The notes: generated by a model not told the origin, from the letters alone. Numbered from the stretch's first letter, positions 1-7,996 are shown. The stretch: 11,701 nucleotides of DNA from CAYLLN01 sp036496265 (GCA_036496265.1 DASXLL010000287.1:1-11701); one strand, 5' to 3'. Translations and numbers: made by a program.

Positions 1-413
1 CCCTTGGCATAGCCTCCGTCGCCCCGCCGCAATTGTTCCAGCGCCCCCGCCACTGCCTCCCGCCAATTCGCCGGCGTCCCCGCAAACACATCGATTCCCG
101 CCGCCGACTCAATTAGCGCCGCCCCATAAACGAGCGACAAAAAATCAACGATCGATTCCTGCCCGCTCAAACGCGATCGCAGAAACCCCGCCGCCCGCTC
201 GGCCGGTGGTCCATACAACTCAGCCAGCATCGCCAGCGACCGCAGGGCAAACCCGGTGTAATACAGGTCGCTACCTCCTTCGCGACCCGCAAAGCCTCCA
301 TCTTCGCGCTGCTTTGACAGCAAATAGCGACTATGCCGCGCGCGCATCTCCTCCGGCAACTCCGCAATCCCCGCCGCCAGGCGAAGCGTCAACTCTTCGA
401 GATACGTCGGCAT
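1..413 (-). CDS. Prenyltransferase/squalene-oxidase repeat protein, N-terminal part
   Basis: Reading the minus strand from the ATG at 413 gives 137 residues with no stop before the window edge, so the C-terminus is missing. Two alpha/alpha-barrel repeat signatures are visible: QREDGGFAGREGGSDLYYTG near residues 37-56, and RRGDGGYAKG at the cut end. These Gln/Gly-Gly-Phe-type repeats are typical of the family that includes protein prenyltransferase beta subunits and squalene cyclases. Stand-alone proteins of this kind are common in planctomycetes, and their substrates are mostly unknown. A TAG stop in frame at 440-438 limits the start, and GGAG lies about 7 bases upstream of the ATG. The gene is divergent from the isomerase at 565. 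The family call is firm; a specific enzymatic role is not supported. Confidence 0.8.
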   Translation of the reverse strand, partial: MPTYLEELTLRLAAGIAELPEEMRARHSRYLLSKQREDGGFAGREGGSDLYYTGFALRSLAMLAELYGPPAERAAGFLRSRLSGQESIVDFLSLVYGAALIESAAGIDVFAGTPANWREAVAGALEQLRRGDGGYAK

Positions 414-446
414 TAAAACTCCGACCAAAACAAAGCCCTACCATCG

Positions 447-461
447 TTGATGAGCCATCAA
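447..461. promoter_or_regulatory. Perfect 6-bp inverted repeat in the divergent intergenic region
   Basis: TTGATG at 447-452 and CATCAA at 456-461 are exact inverted copies around a 3-base centre (AGC). They lie in the 151-base gap between two divergent genes, 34 bases upstream of the minus-strand start at 413. The pair could be an operator or a hairpin in the 5' leader of the prenyltransferase-repeat gene. I saw no convincing -35/-10 pair in this gap. A short palindrome can also arise by chance. Confidence 0.3.
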
Positions 462-564
462 TCTGCAATGGCCGACCGTTGCAGCCGCCACGCTCAGCCG
501 CCACAATGACGAGTCTGTCATCATTTAAAAACACTGCTGCTCAACCGCTCACGAAAGGTTCCGC

Positions 565-1557
<993 letters not shown>

Positions 1558-1614
1558 GAGTTTTGGCGGACTGGAATGAAGCGATTGGACGCCTGCTTTT
1601 CGAGAAGTTGGCGG

Positions 1615-2232
1615 GCATTGGCGGAAGACGGCGTCATTCTCGGCAGGATCGCCATTGCGGTAGATCGACCAGACGCCGAGGCGTTCCCAGGTTTGGGCTT
1701 CGCCGAGGACGTAGTTGCGGGTGGCGCTCGAGAAGAGATCGCTGGCGGTGAAGCAGAGATAAGCGAGGGCGTCGTCGGGGCGATTAGGCTTGAGCAGCTC
1801 GTTGAGGACGTAGAGGGTGCTAATTTGGGGCGTGCCCCAGTCGGGGTGAATGCGGCGGGCGTGGTCGGGGATGATGTCCAGAGGCAGCTCGCGGTCGATT
1901 TGGACGGGCGTTTGATAGAAGACGCTGAGGTATTCTTGTGTGATTTCAAGAACTGATTTTTGTGCGGGTGAGAAATCGCCGAGGAGGACGATGTAGATCG
2001 TGCGGCTGTCTGCAGCTCGGCGCGGCGGCTTGACTTTCCAGTATTCGGCGAAGGTTTGGCCGGTTTCGGGATGGGTTTTGAGCCAGTCGTTGTCTTGGGG
2101 CGCGGCGAGGGGCGCGGCGAGTGAGTGGAGGGATTGTTCGAGGGTGTTGACAGGGAGGTTGGGTGGTTCGGTGGGAGTGCAGGCGGTGGTAAGGAGGATT
2201 GCCGCGACAACGACCATGGTGGCACGAGGCAT
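1615..2232 (-). pseudogene. Archaemetzincin-type metalloprotease lipoprotein, truncated before the zinc site
   Basis: Residues 1-18 form a hydrophobic signal with a possible lipobox cysteine at C18 (LLTTAC), suggesting an exported lipoprotein. Residues 78 to about 205 match the archaemetzincin N-terminal fold: TIYIVLLGDFS, LPLDIIPDHARRIHPDWG, AYLCFTASDLF and RLGVWSIYRNGDP. In this family the next element is the HExxHxxGxxH zinc motif followed by CxxC-type cysteines. Here recognisable sequence stops near FRQC (residues 203-206, about position 1615), a short way from the isomerase 3' end. The frame stays open to a stop at 541-543, but all of that is antisense to the isomerase and contains no HExxH in any minus frame. 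I therefore read it as a truncated, catalytically dead gene. It starts 16 bases after the XRE gene on the same strand. No clear ribosome binding site is visible. Confidence 0.72.
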
Positions 2233-2248
2233 ACGGAAGAGAAACCAT

Positions 2249-2569
2249 TTACGATCCAGCCGTCACGCCAATTCCCAGAGCATGAGCCAAACGATCGGCT
2301 GTCGCCAGGCGAATGTCTCGCTCGCCGGAGAGGAAGCGGGAGACGACGATTTGCGAAATCCCGGATTCTTTGCAGATTTGATAGACGGATTTGGGACTGG
2401 CTTTGACAGCGGTTCGCAATGCATCGCTGATGGCTCCGGATTCGGGTTTTGGCGGCTGAGTGGGAGGAAATTCCTGCATGATTTTTTGCCGCAGCTCTCC
2501 ATCGCGGGCCGCTTCCGTGGGTGAGAGTGGGGTCGGCCGTGTATGGCGAGTAAATTTCTTGCGTTCCAT
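2249..2569 (-). CDS. XRE-family HTH protein, candidate antitoxin/autoregulator
   Basis: This is 106 residues from the ATG at 2569. Residues about 50-101 form a Cro/C1-type helix-turn-helix: ALRTAVKAS, SVYQICKESGISQIVVSRFL (recognition helix), then GERDIRLATADRLAHALGI. The first 45 residues are basic, then Pro-rich, and look disordered; such a tail could wrap a partner toxin. An in-frame ATG at 2593 overlaps the preceding gene by 14 bases. I prefer 2569 because it lies 10 bases after that gene's stop and has AAGG about 8 bases upstream, spanning the junction. The gene is cotranscribed with the BrnT/RelE-like protein and probably binds the inverted repeat at 2878-2891. The HTH call is firm; the antitoxin role is inferred from gene pairing and spacing. 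Confidence 0.75.
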   Translation of the reverse strand: MERKKFTRHTRPTPLSPTEAARDGELRQKIMQEFPPTQPPKPESGAISDALRTAVKASPKSVYQICKESGISQIVVSRFLSGERDIRLATADRLAHALGIGVTAGS

Positions 2570-2579
2570 AGCGTTGGCC

Positions 2580-2834
2580 TTATTCGGGAACATCGTACGC
2601 GGTGATCACGCGAATCATGTCGGCATCAATCTGCTCGTAAACGACAATGATGTAATCGCCGGCAGGTGTGTAGCCCCAAGCGGCTGGCAATCCGCTGGAG
2701 TAGCTGAATCCTTCGCTGGTTGGCGCGCCGAGTACCCATTCGACATCATCGGTCGATAGGTCGTGTTCCGCGATGTGCTGAACGTTTCCATCAGGATCAT
2801 CATCGGGATCCCAGATAATCGACTGAAAATTCAC
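2580..2834 (-). CDS. BrnT/RelE-like small protein, candidate toxin
   Basis: This 84-residue protein starts with GTG at 2834, with GGTGAG about 8 bases upstream. The layout resembles BrnT-type RNases of the RelE fold: a WDPDDDPDGNVQHIAEHDLS segment (compare the WD-P-K--N--KHG-S region of BrnT), then DDVEWVLGAP, then two strands ending YIIVVYEQIDADMIRVITAY. In that fold such strands build the beta-sheet that binds RNA. It is much more acidic than a typical RNase toxin, and the usual C-terminal basic residues are absent, so activity is uncertain. The next gene on the strand is an XRE regulator, whereas BrnT usually pairs with the ribbon-helix-helix protein BrnA. It could instead be a non-toxic relative of the fold. 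Confidence 0.6.
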   Translation of the reverse strand: MNFQSIIWDPDDDPDGNVQHIAEHDLSTDDVEWVLGAPTSEGFSYSSGLPAAWGYTPAGDYIIVVYEQIDADMIRVITAYDVPE

Positions 2835-2856
2835 GCGTGGATCTCACCGCATGATA

Positions 2857-2884
2857 ATTCTACTTGCGCGGGCATAGTAGTCAA
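2857..2884 (-). promoter_or_regulatory. Sigma70-type promoter for the toxin-antitoxin-like module
   Basis: On the minus strand TTGACT (2884-2879, 5 of 6 to consensus) and TAGAAT (2862-2857, 5 of 6) are separated by 16 bases. The -10 box ends 22 bases before the GTG at 2834. This is the best-matching promoter found in the window, and it lies in the 57-base gap between tdh and the module. Confidence 0.6.
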
Positions 2885-2891
2885 CTGACTA
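2878..2891. promoter_or_regulatory. Putative operator overlapping the -35 box
   Basis: TAGTCA (2878-2883) and TGACTA (2886-2891) form a perfect 6-bp inverted repeat with a 2-base centre. Two further matching positions per arm beyond one mismatch extend it to 2875-2894. It covers the -35 box of the module promoter and reaches the last codon and stop of tdh. Position and symmetry suit autoregulation by the XRE protein encoded two genes away; binding is inferred. Confidence 0.5.
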
Positions 2892-3935
2892 TTAAATCGA
2901 TTGCGACACTTCCAACACCACCTTAATCGCTTCGCCGGCTTGCATGAGTTTGAGGCCGCGTTCGAAGTCGGTGAGCGGAAGGTGGTGGGTGACGATGGGT
3001 TCGAGGTTGAGTCGGCCTGAAAGAAGAAAACTTTCGACCTGGTACCAGGTTTCGAACATTTTGCGGCCGTTGATGCCGAGGACGGTGGCGCCTTTGAAGA
3101 TGATGTCGTTGGGGAGGTCGAGGGGGACGGGTTCGGCGGGAATGCCGAGGAGGGCGGCGGTGCCGCCATTTCTTAGGGCAGTGAAGCCTTGGCGGATGGC
3201 TTTGGGATGGCCGCTCATTTCGAGGAGGACTTCGGGGCCTTGATCGTGCGTAAGCTCGCGGGCTTTGGTGGGCCAGGTATCGTCTTTGGAGTCGAAGGTA
3301 ACGTCGGCGCCGAGCTTCTTGGCGAGTTCTAAACGTCGCGGGCTGACGTCGGTGACGAGGATTTTGCCGGCGCCGGCGGCGTGGGCGATGGTGACCGCCA
3401 TGAGGCCGATTGTGCCGACGCCGGTGATCAGGACGCTGCGGCCGCTGACGCCCGCGGCCATGACAGTGTGCATCGCGTTGCCGAGCGGATCGAAGATGGC
3501 GGCGATGTGGTCGGGGATGTCGGGATGGACGGGCCAGATATTTTCTTCGGGGACGGAAACGAATTCGGCGAAGCAGCCGTCGGTGTCGATGCCGAGAATA
3601 TCGACCTTTTCGCAAATATGACCGTTGCCGGTGCGACAGGGCTGACACATGCCGCAGCCGATGTGGCCTTCGGCACTGACGCGCTGGCCGACGGCGGTGC
3701 GGGTGACGGCGGAGCCGATGGCGTGGACGCGGCCGACGAATTCGTGGCCGGTGGTGATGCCGACTTTCACGCGACTGCGGCTCCAGGCGTCCCATTCATA
3801 GATGTGGCGGTCGGTGCCGCAGATACCGGTGTGGGTCACGGCGACGAGCACGTCACGGGGGCCGATTTGGGGGACGGGCGCGTCGGTTTGGAGCCAGAGG
3901 CCGGGTTCGTTTTTGAGTTTGCGGACGGCGAGCAT
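2892..3935 (-). CDS. tdh: L-threonine 3-dehydrogenase (zinc-dependent MDR family)
   Basis: This is 347 residues, close to the usual 341-345. TDH oxidises L-threonine to 2-amino-3-oxobutyrate with NAD+ in the cytosol. The catalytic zinc ligands are C39 (GICGTD) and H64/E65 (TTGHEFVG), with the TDH charge-relay residues T41 and H44. The structural zinc knuckle is C94, C97, C100 and C108. The Rossmann glycines are G172, G174 and G177, preceded by FDPLGNAMHT, a TDH hallmark that separates it from other medium-chain alcohol dehydrogenases. No kbl (2-amino-3-ketobutyrate CoA ligase) is adjacent, so the usual partner must lie elsewhere if it exists. The gene is divergent from hisD. The ATG is preceded by an AT-rich repeat rather than a ribosome binding site. 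Confidence 0.93.
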   Translation of the reverse strand: MLAVRKLKNEPGLWLQTDAPVPQIGPRDVLVAVTHTGICGTDRHIYEWDAWSRSRVKVGITTGHEFVGRVHAIGSAVTRTAVGQRVSAEGHIGCGMCQPCRTGNGHICEKVDILGIDTDGCFAEFVSVPEENIWPVHPDIPDHIAAIFDPLGNAMHTVMAAGVSGRSVLITGVGTIGLMAVTIAHAAGAGKILVTDVSPRRLELAKKLGADVTFDSKDDTWPTKARELTHDQGPEVLLEMSGHPKAIRQGFTALRNGGTAALLGIPAEPVPLDLPNDIIFKGATVLGINGRKMFETWYQVESFLLSGRLNLEPIVTHHLPLTDFERGLKLMQAGEAIKVVLEVSQSI

Positions 3936-3942
3936 GGGAAGA

Positions 3943-3977
3943 GATTTTAAATTTTGGATTTTAGATTTTGGATTGGG
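3943..3977 (-). repeat. AT-rich dispersed repeat upstream of tdh
   Basis: This AT-rich stretch reads on the minus strand as degenerate AAATCTAAAA/AAATTTAAAA-type units and ends 7 bases before the tdh ATG. Positions 3969-3943 (minus) match 7303-7329 (plus, upstream of hisB) at 23 of 27 bases. It contrasts sharply with the GC-rich surroundings. The rest of the 157-base tdh-hisD gap, 3978-4092, holds no clear gene or terminator. A weak plus-strand TTGATG (4055-4060) with ACTTAG 17 bases later (4078-4083) is only a marginal promoter candidate for hisD. Confidence 0.55.
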
Positions 3978-4092
3978 CGACAGCAGGTAATCGTAACGCC
4001 TTGGTGAAATCGGCCCTAGAGCGGCCTAGCAGTGGATGCTGGGTGTGAACACAATTGATGCTTCGCCTGTCCCAGACACTTAGAAACTGAGC

Positions 4093-5451
4093 ATGGTTCA
4101 GCCGTTAAATATCGAGCGAATTGATACGCGCCGCGATGATGTGGGGGCGAGGTTGGCTGCGCTGCGGCAGAAGTTGAGCCCGGCGGGGAATGTGGTGAGT
4201 GAGGCGGGGCGGCGGCGGACGGTGGAGGTGTTTGGCGAGCCGCTGACGCCGCAGCAGGTGGTGGAGCGGATTTGCGGGGAGGTGAGATCGCGAGGGTTGG
4301 CGGCGGTTTTGGAGTATTCGCGGAAGCTGGATAAGGCGGAGCTGACGGCGGAGACGGTGCGGGTGTCAGCGGCGGAGATGGCGGCAGCGCATGCGGCGGC
4401 TGATCCGCAATTCTTGGCGACGATTCGCCGGATTCGGGACAACATTTTTGAGTTTCAGCGGGCCATTTTGCATCGAGATGTGGAAGTGAAGCGACCGGGA
4501 GTCGTTTTGCGGCAGCGTTATTCGCCGCTGGCGAGAGTGGGCATCTGCGTGCCGGGCGGAGCGGCTGCTTATCCCTCGACGGTGCTGATGACGGCTGTTC
4601 CGGCGCAGGCGGCGGGCGTGAACGAAATTGTGGTGATCGCACCGCCGACGAAGTTTGGGGCGAACAATCCGGTGGTGCTCGCGACGTGTCATGAGATCGG
4701 GGTTCGCGAGGTTTATCGGGTTGGCGGGGCGCAAGGTGTGGCGGCGCTGGCGTACGGAGTGGAAGGGATCAACAAGGTCGATAAGATCGTCGGCCCGGGG
4801 AATTTGTTTGTGGCGCTGGCGAAGCGGCAGGTGTATGGCGAAGTGGATATTGATTCGATCGCGGGGCCGAGTGAGGTGGTTGTGATCGCGGATGGCTCGA
4901 CGCGGCCAGATTTCACGGCGGCGGATTTGCTGGCGCAGGCGGAACATGCTCCGGGGGCGAGTATTTTGGTCACCTGGAGCGAGACAACACTAAACGCGAC
5001 GGCGAAGGAGTTGGAGCGGCAGGTCGCGGGGTTATCGCGGTGCGAGGAAACGATTCAGTCGTTGCGTGATTTTGGGTGTTTGATTTTGGTGCGTGATGAA
5101 GAAGAGGCTTGCCGGATCACGGACGAGATCGCGCCGGAGCATTTGCATATCGCGATTGACGATGCGCAACGGTTGTTGCCAAAAATTCGCAATGCGGGGG
5201 CGACGTTTTTGGGCAACTACAGTCCTGTTGCTTTGGGGGATTATGCGGCGGGGCCGTCGCATGTTTTGCCGACGGGTGGTACGGCTCGCTGGGCTTCCGG
5301 TCTGTCGGCGAATCACTTCCTGCGTTCGAGCAGCGTGATCGAATATTCGGCCAAGGCGCTGACTGCGATTGGAGAGGACGTGATGCGAATGGCCGAGGTC
5401 GAAGGGTTGACGGCGCATAAGGCGAGCGTGGAAGCTCGCATTGGCAGATAA
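4093..5451 (+). CDS. hisD: Histidinol dehydrogenase
   Basis: HisD carries out the last two oxidations of histidine synthesis, L-histidinol to L-histidinal to L-histidine, using NAD+ and a zinc ion. The 452 residues slightly exceed the common 425-435, mainly at the N-terminus. Zinc ligands by family comparison are Q282 and H285 (LLAQAEHAPGA), D383 (ALGDYAAGPSH) and H442 (EGLTAHKASVEAR). The catalytic Glu-His pair is E349-H350 in IAPEHLHI. Other signatures are RVGGAQGVAALAYG, KIVGPGN and DSIAGPSE. It leads a plus-strand cluster with hisC and hisB, but a two-gene nuclease cassette follows 32 bases after its stop. No Shine-Dalgarno site precedes the ATG. Third positions are strongly G-rich. Confidence 0.96.
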   Translation: MVQPLNIERIDTRRDDVGARLAALRQKLSPAGNVVSEAGRRRTVEVFGEPLTPQQVVERICGEVRSRGLAAVLEYSRKLDKAELTAETVRVSAAEMAAAHAAADPQFLATIRRIRDNIFEFQRAILHRDVEVKRPGVVLRQRYSPLARVGICVPGGAAAYPSTVLMTAVPAQAAGVNEIVVIAPPTKFGANNPVVLATCHEIGVREVYRVGGAQGVAALAYGVEGINKVDKIVGPGNLFVALAKRQVYGEVDIDSIAGPSEVVVIADGSTRPDFTAADLLAQAEHAPGASILVTWSETTLNATAKELERQVAGLSRCEETIQSLRDFGCLILVRDEEEACRITDEIAPEHLHIAIDDAQRLLPKIRNAGATFLGNYSPVALGDYAAGPSHVLPTGGTARWASGLSANHFLRSSSVIEYSAKALTAIGEDVMRMAEVEGLTAHKASVEARIGR

Positions 5452-5483
5452 ATGGCGTAAAATGCTATGGCAGGAGAGTTTAA

Positions 5484-5765
5484 ATGGTCGCTTCCAACGA
5501 AATTCAACGCCCCGACGTACTTTGTGAACTGTTCTCTCCGGAGGCACCGCCGATGTCTCCGGCAGCCGCAGAGTGGGCACTCAGCGTGCGGCTAACCGAT
5601 GAGCAAAAAGAACGAATGCTCATGTTAGCCGAACTGAATAGTCTCGGTTCGATCTCTGACGGTCAGAGGCGCGAGCTGGAAAGCTATCGGGACGCAGGAA
5701 ATTTCCTGAGCGTATTGCACGCCAAGGCTCGGCTGTCGCTCATGCAAGAGCAGAGGGCGAACTAG
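5484..5765 (+). CDS. Small helical protein paired with an HNH nuclease
   Basis: This is 93 residues of unknown function. Residues about 36-87 look wholly alpha-helical and charged (LTDEQKERMLMLAEL, then DGQRRELESYRDAGNFLSVLHAKARLSL), resembling the short proteins often found just upstream of HNH nucleases in planctomycetes and cyanobacteria; that comparison is from memory. AGGAGAG sits 5 bases before the chosen ATG. A second candidate start is ATG 5553 (residue 24), with GGAGG 8 bases upstream. The stop codon directly abuts the ATG of the HNH gene, which implies translational coupling and a joint role. It might chaperone, recruit or restrain the nuclease; nothing in the sequence decides which. 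No signal peptide or metal site is visible. Confidence 0.7.
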   Translation: MVASNEIQRPDVLCELFSPEAPPMSPAAAEWALSVRLTDEQKERMLMLAELNSLGSISDGQRRELESYRDAGNFLSVLHAKARLSLMQEQRAN

Positions 5766-6179
5766 ATGGCTCTTGTCGATATCGCCCTTCGCCGCCTCGT
5801 GAGTGCGCGAGCGTCCGGGCGATGCGAATACTGTCGGTTGCCTTTAGAGTTCGATGATTCGCCCGCAAGCGTAGACCATATTATTGCCTTGAAGCATGAT
5901 GGGCCGACTATTGCCGATAATTTGGCATTCGCATGTTTTCATTGCAATAACTTCAAAGGCGACAACATAGCTGGTTTAGATCCCGCTGATTTATCATTGA
6001 CGCGACTTTTCAATCCGCGGACTGATCGCTGGTCAGACCATTTTCGGTTTAATCGCGGTGAAATCATTCCTCTGACTGCGGTTGGGCGAACAACGTTATA
6101 CGTTGTGAACATGAATGCTCTTGTGCGAGTTGTGGGACGTCGGTTGCTAATGGCAACGGGTGATATGGAATCGGCATAA
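5766..6179 (+). CDS. HNH endonuclease (first of two)
   Basis: In this 137-residue protein residues 20-64 form a zinc-stapled HNH (beta-beta-alpha metal) nuclease core. It contains C20-x2-C23 (CEYC), D37-H38 with the candidate general-base His (VDHIIALKHDG), N52 (IADNLAFAC) and C57-x2-C60-N61 with K64 (CFHCNNFKG). All core residues are present, so it should cut DNA with a divalent metal. The target is unknown, and no separate DNA-recognition domain is apparent. The C-terminal 70 residues (RLFNPRTDRWSDHFRF...) match the extension often seen in these small proteins. It starts immediately after the preceding stop. GC is low for the window: 49 of 120 bases at 5881-6000, against 39 of 60 in hisD at 4741-4800. 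It lies between hisD and hisC, so its position suggests insertion. Confidence 0.88.
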   Translation: MALVDIALRRLVSARASGRCEYCRLPLEFDDSPASVDHIIALKHDGPTIADNLAFACFHCNNFKGDNIAGLDPADLSLTRLFNPRTDRWSDHFRFNRGEIIPLTAVGRTTLYVVNMNALVRVVGRRLLMATGDMESA

Positions 6180-6222
6180 TTCTGAAATTGCCTCGATCAT
6201 TTGGAACAATAAAATCTCTGTC

Positions 6223-7269
6223 ATGTACGTCCGCCCTGAAATTGCTGCGATGGATGGTTATACGCCCGGCGAGCAGCCGCAGGGTGGAAAATTCATCAAG
6301 CTGAATACGAATGAGAATCCGTATCCGCCGCCGACGGGAATTCGGCGAGCGATTGAAGAAGTGCTTGAGCGGGGCCTGCAAAAATATCCGGACCCGATGG
6401 CGAATGCGTTTCGGACGCGGGCAGCGGAGTTGCTGGGGTTGCCGAGCAAAGACTGGGTGCTGTGCGGCAATGGCAGCGACGACATTTTAACGATTCTCAC
6501 GCGGGCGTTCGTTGGCCAAGGTGATCTGCTCCGACTGCCGTATCCGAGCTACATCCTGTATCGCACGTTGGCACAGTTGCAGGGGGCGCGATGGGAGGAA
6601 GTGCGATTCAATGCCGATTGGTCGTTGCCGGCAGCGTTTAGCGCGGCGGCTGCCGGCCTCAAGCTGGCGTTTCTGCCGAATCCCAATAGTCCGACGGGAA
6701 CGATGGTCAGCCGGGAGGCGATTATGGAGCTGGCCGATCGGCTGCCGTGTCCGCTGCTCGTCGATGAGGCTTACGTCGATTTCGCCGATTTCTCGTGCAT
6801 CGATTTGCCCCTGAAAAATGAGAAGATTCTGGTCAGCCGGACGTTGAGCAAGTCGTATGGTCTGGCTGGCCTGCGGTTCGGCTATTTGGTCGGTCAGCCG
6901 CAGATTATTAACGAGCTGATCAAGCTTAAGGATTCGTACAACTGCGATTCGCTCTCGATTGCAGCGGCGACGGCAGCGATCAACGATGTGGGGTGGCTGG
7001 CCGATAATCGCCGCAAAATCGTTGCGACTCGCGGCCGGCTAGTGGCTGGATTGAACCAATTGGGCTTCGAGGTTGTCCCTTCGCAAGCTAATTTTGTGTG
7101 GTGTACCCATCCGCGGCAGGCTGCCAAGCCGTTGTATGAGAAGCTGAAGGCGGCGCAGGTTTTGGTGCGATACATGAATTATCCCGGATGGTGTGAAGGA
7201 CTGCGGATTAGTGTGGGGACGGACGAGCAGATTGAGGCGCTGATGGGGTTGTTGAAAGGCATGGTTTAA
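6223..7269 (+). CDS. hisC: Histidinol-phosphate aminotransferase
   Basis: HisC is a PLP enzyme that converts imidazole acetol phosphate and glutamate to histidinol phosphate and 2-oxoglutarate. From the ATG at 6223 it has 348 residues. Landmarks are LNTNENPYPPP at 27-37, PNPNSPTG in the cofactor-binding core, D181 in LLVDEAYVDF, the Schiff-base lysine K210 in SRTLSKSYGLAGLRFGY, and R328 in GLRISVGT for substrate carboxylate/phosphate contacts. A GTG at 6160 is in frame but overlaps the HNH gene and adds 21 residues without family character. I chose 6223 because MYVRPEIAAMDGYTPGEQP is a usual HisC beginning. No ribosome binding site is evident in the 43-base gap after the HNH gene. Confidence 0.94.
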   Translation: MYVRPEIAAMDGYTPGEQPQGGKFIKLNTNENPYPPPTGIRRAIEEVLERGLQKYPDPMANAFRTRAAELLGLPSKDWVLCGNGSDDILTILTRAFVGQGDLLRLPYPSYILYRTLAQLQGARWEEVRFNADWSLPAAFSAAAAGLKLAFLPNPNSPTGTMVSREAIMELADRLPCPLLVDEAYVDFADFSCIDLPLKNEKILVSRTLSKSYGLAGLRFGYLVGQPQIINELIKLKDSYNCDSLSIAAATAAINDVGWLADNRRKIVATRGRLVAGLNQLGFEVVPSQANFVWCTHPRQAAKPLYEKLKAAQVLVRYMNYPGWCEGLRISVGTDEQIEALMGLLKGMV

Positions 7270-7271
7270 GA

Positions 7272-7329
7272 AATGACGAATGCCGAAGCTCGAATGACCA
7301 CTGAAATCTAAAACCTGAAATTTAAAATC
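7272..7329 (+). repeat. AT-rich dispersed repeat between hisC and hisB
   Basis: The 68-base hisC-hisB gap consists largely of degenerate units built on GAATGACC and AAATCTAAAA-like words, low in GC. Its 3' part (7303-7329) matches the element upstream of tdh at 23 of 27 bases. Its 5' part, starting at ATGAC 7273, aligns without gaps to the start of the 8834-8975 element at 23 of 35 bases, with a shared AAGCTC core. It ends 8 bases before the hisB ATG, displacing any Shine-Dalgarno site. Confidence 0.55.
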
Positions 7330-7337
7330 ATCTGAAT

Positions 7338-7931
7338 ATGGCTCGAACCGCAAAGATTGATCGATCGACACGTGAAACGCAGATCAAGCTGGAGCTAAAC
7401 CTCGACGGCAGCGGCGTCGGCTCGTGGAAAACGGGCGTCGGCTTTCTCGATCACATGTTGGAGCTATTCACGCGGCACGGGGCGTTCGATTTGACGGTTG
7501 AGGCGAAGGGGGATTTGCACGTCGATCAGCACCACACGGTCGAAGACGTTGGCATTTGCCTGGGCCAGGCTGTGAAGCAGGCGCTGAGCGATAAGAAAGG
7601 CATTCGCCGCTACGGCCACTTCACGCTGCCAATGGAGGAGACGCTGTGTACGACTGCGATCGATCTGTCGGGCCGATACTATTTGGTATTCAATGCGCCC
7701 TTCACGAATTCAAAGATTGGGGATTTTGATACGGAATTGGTTGAGGACTTTTTTCAAGCGTTTGCCGCCAATGCTTTGTGCAACCTGCACGTTCTAATTC
7801 ATTACGGCCGCAATAATCACCATATTTCTGAAGCGATTTTTAAATCGGCGGCCAGAGCGCTCCGGCAAGCGGTTGAGGCCGATCCCCGGATGACGGGCGT
7901 GCCGAGCACGAAGGGGACGCTGACGGGCTAG
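7338..7931 (+). CDS. hisB: Imidazoleglycerol-phosphate dehydratase
   Basis: HisB removes water from imidazoleglycerol phosphate to give imidazole acetol phosphate, the substrate of HisC. At 197 residues it is the monofunctional form, with no histidinol-phosphatase domain. The two metal-binding motifs (Mn in the family) are H65-H66-T-V-E69-D and H161-H162-I-S-E165. FLDHMLELFTRHG (36-48), RYGHF and PFTNSKIGDFDTELVEDFF are further family signatures. It follows hisC after a repeat-filled gap. The usual next genes hisH, hisA and hisF do not follow, and hairpins after the stop suggest the cluster ends here. No histidinol-phosphatase gene is visible in the window. Confidence 0.96.
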   Translation: MARTAKIDRSTRETQIKLELNLDGSGVGSWKTGVGFLDHMLELFTRHGAFDLTVEAKGDLHVDQHHTVEDVGICLGQAVKQALSDKKGIRRYGHFTLPMEETLCTTAIDLSGRYYLVFNAPFTNSKIGDFDTELVEDFFQAFAANALCNLHVLIHYGRNNHHISEAIFKSAARALRQAVEADPRMTGVPSTKGTLTG

Positions 7932-7936
7932 CTGCC

Positions 7937-7996
7937 GTGGTTCGGCTTCGCCGATCCACAGCCACTCTTCGGCGACGTTAGGCTCGGCTTGAGCCT
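7937..7996 (+). terminator. Tandem hairpins after hisB, possible transcription terminator
   Basis: First hairpin, 7937-7959: arms GTGGTTCGGC and GCCGATCCAC around a TTC loop, with 9 of 10 positions paired. Second hairpin, 7980-7996: AGGCTC and GAGCCT, a perfect 6-bp stem with a 5-base loop. The first begins 6 bases after the hisB stop. Neither is followed by a T-run, so classic intrinsic termination is doubtful; mRNA 3'-end protection or a structured leader are alternatives. Confidence 0.45.

Noticed and set aside
3381..3950. 189-residue plus-strand frame, rich in Gly/Ala/Asp
   Set aside because: It is antisense to tdh and composed of repeats forced by GC-rich codons.
3943..3977. Possible CRISPR or tandem repeat array near tdh
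   Set aside because: Units are short, degenerate and lack unique spacers; no cas gene is present.
6160..6222. Upstream GTG start for hisC overlapping the HNH gene
   Set aside because: The extra 21 residues are not like HisC N-termini, while the ATG at 6223 gives a canonical beginning.
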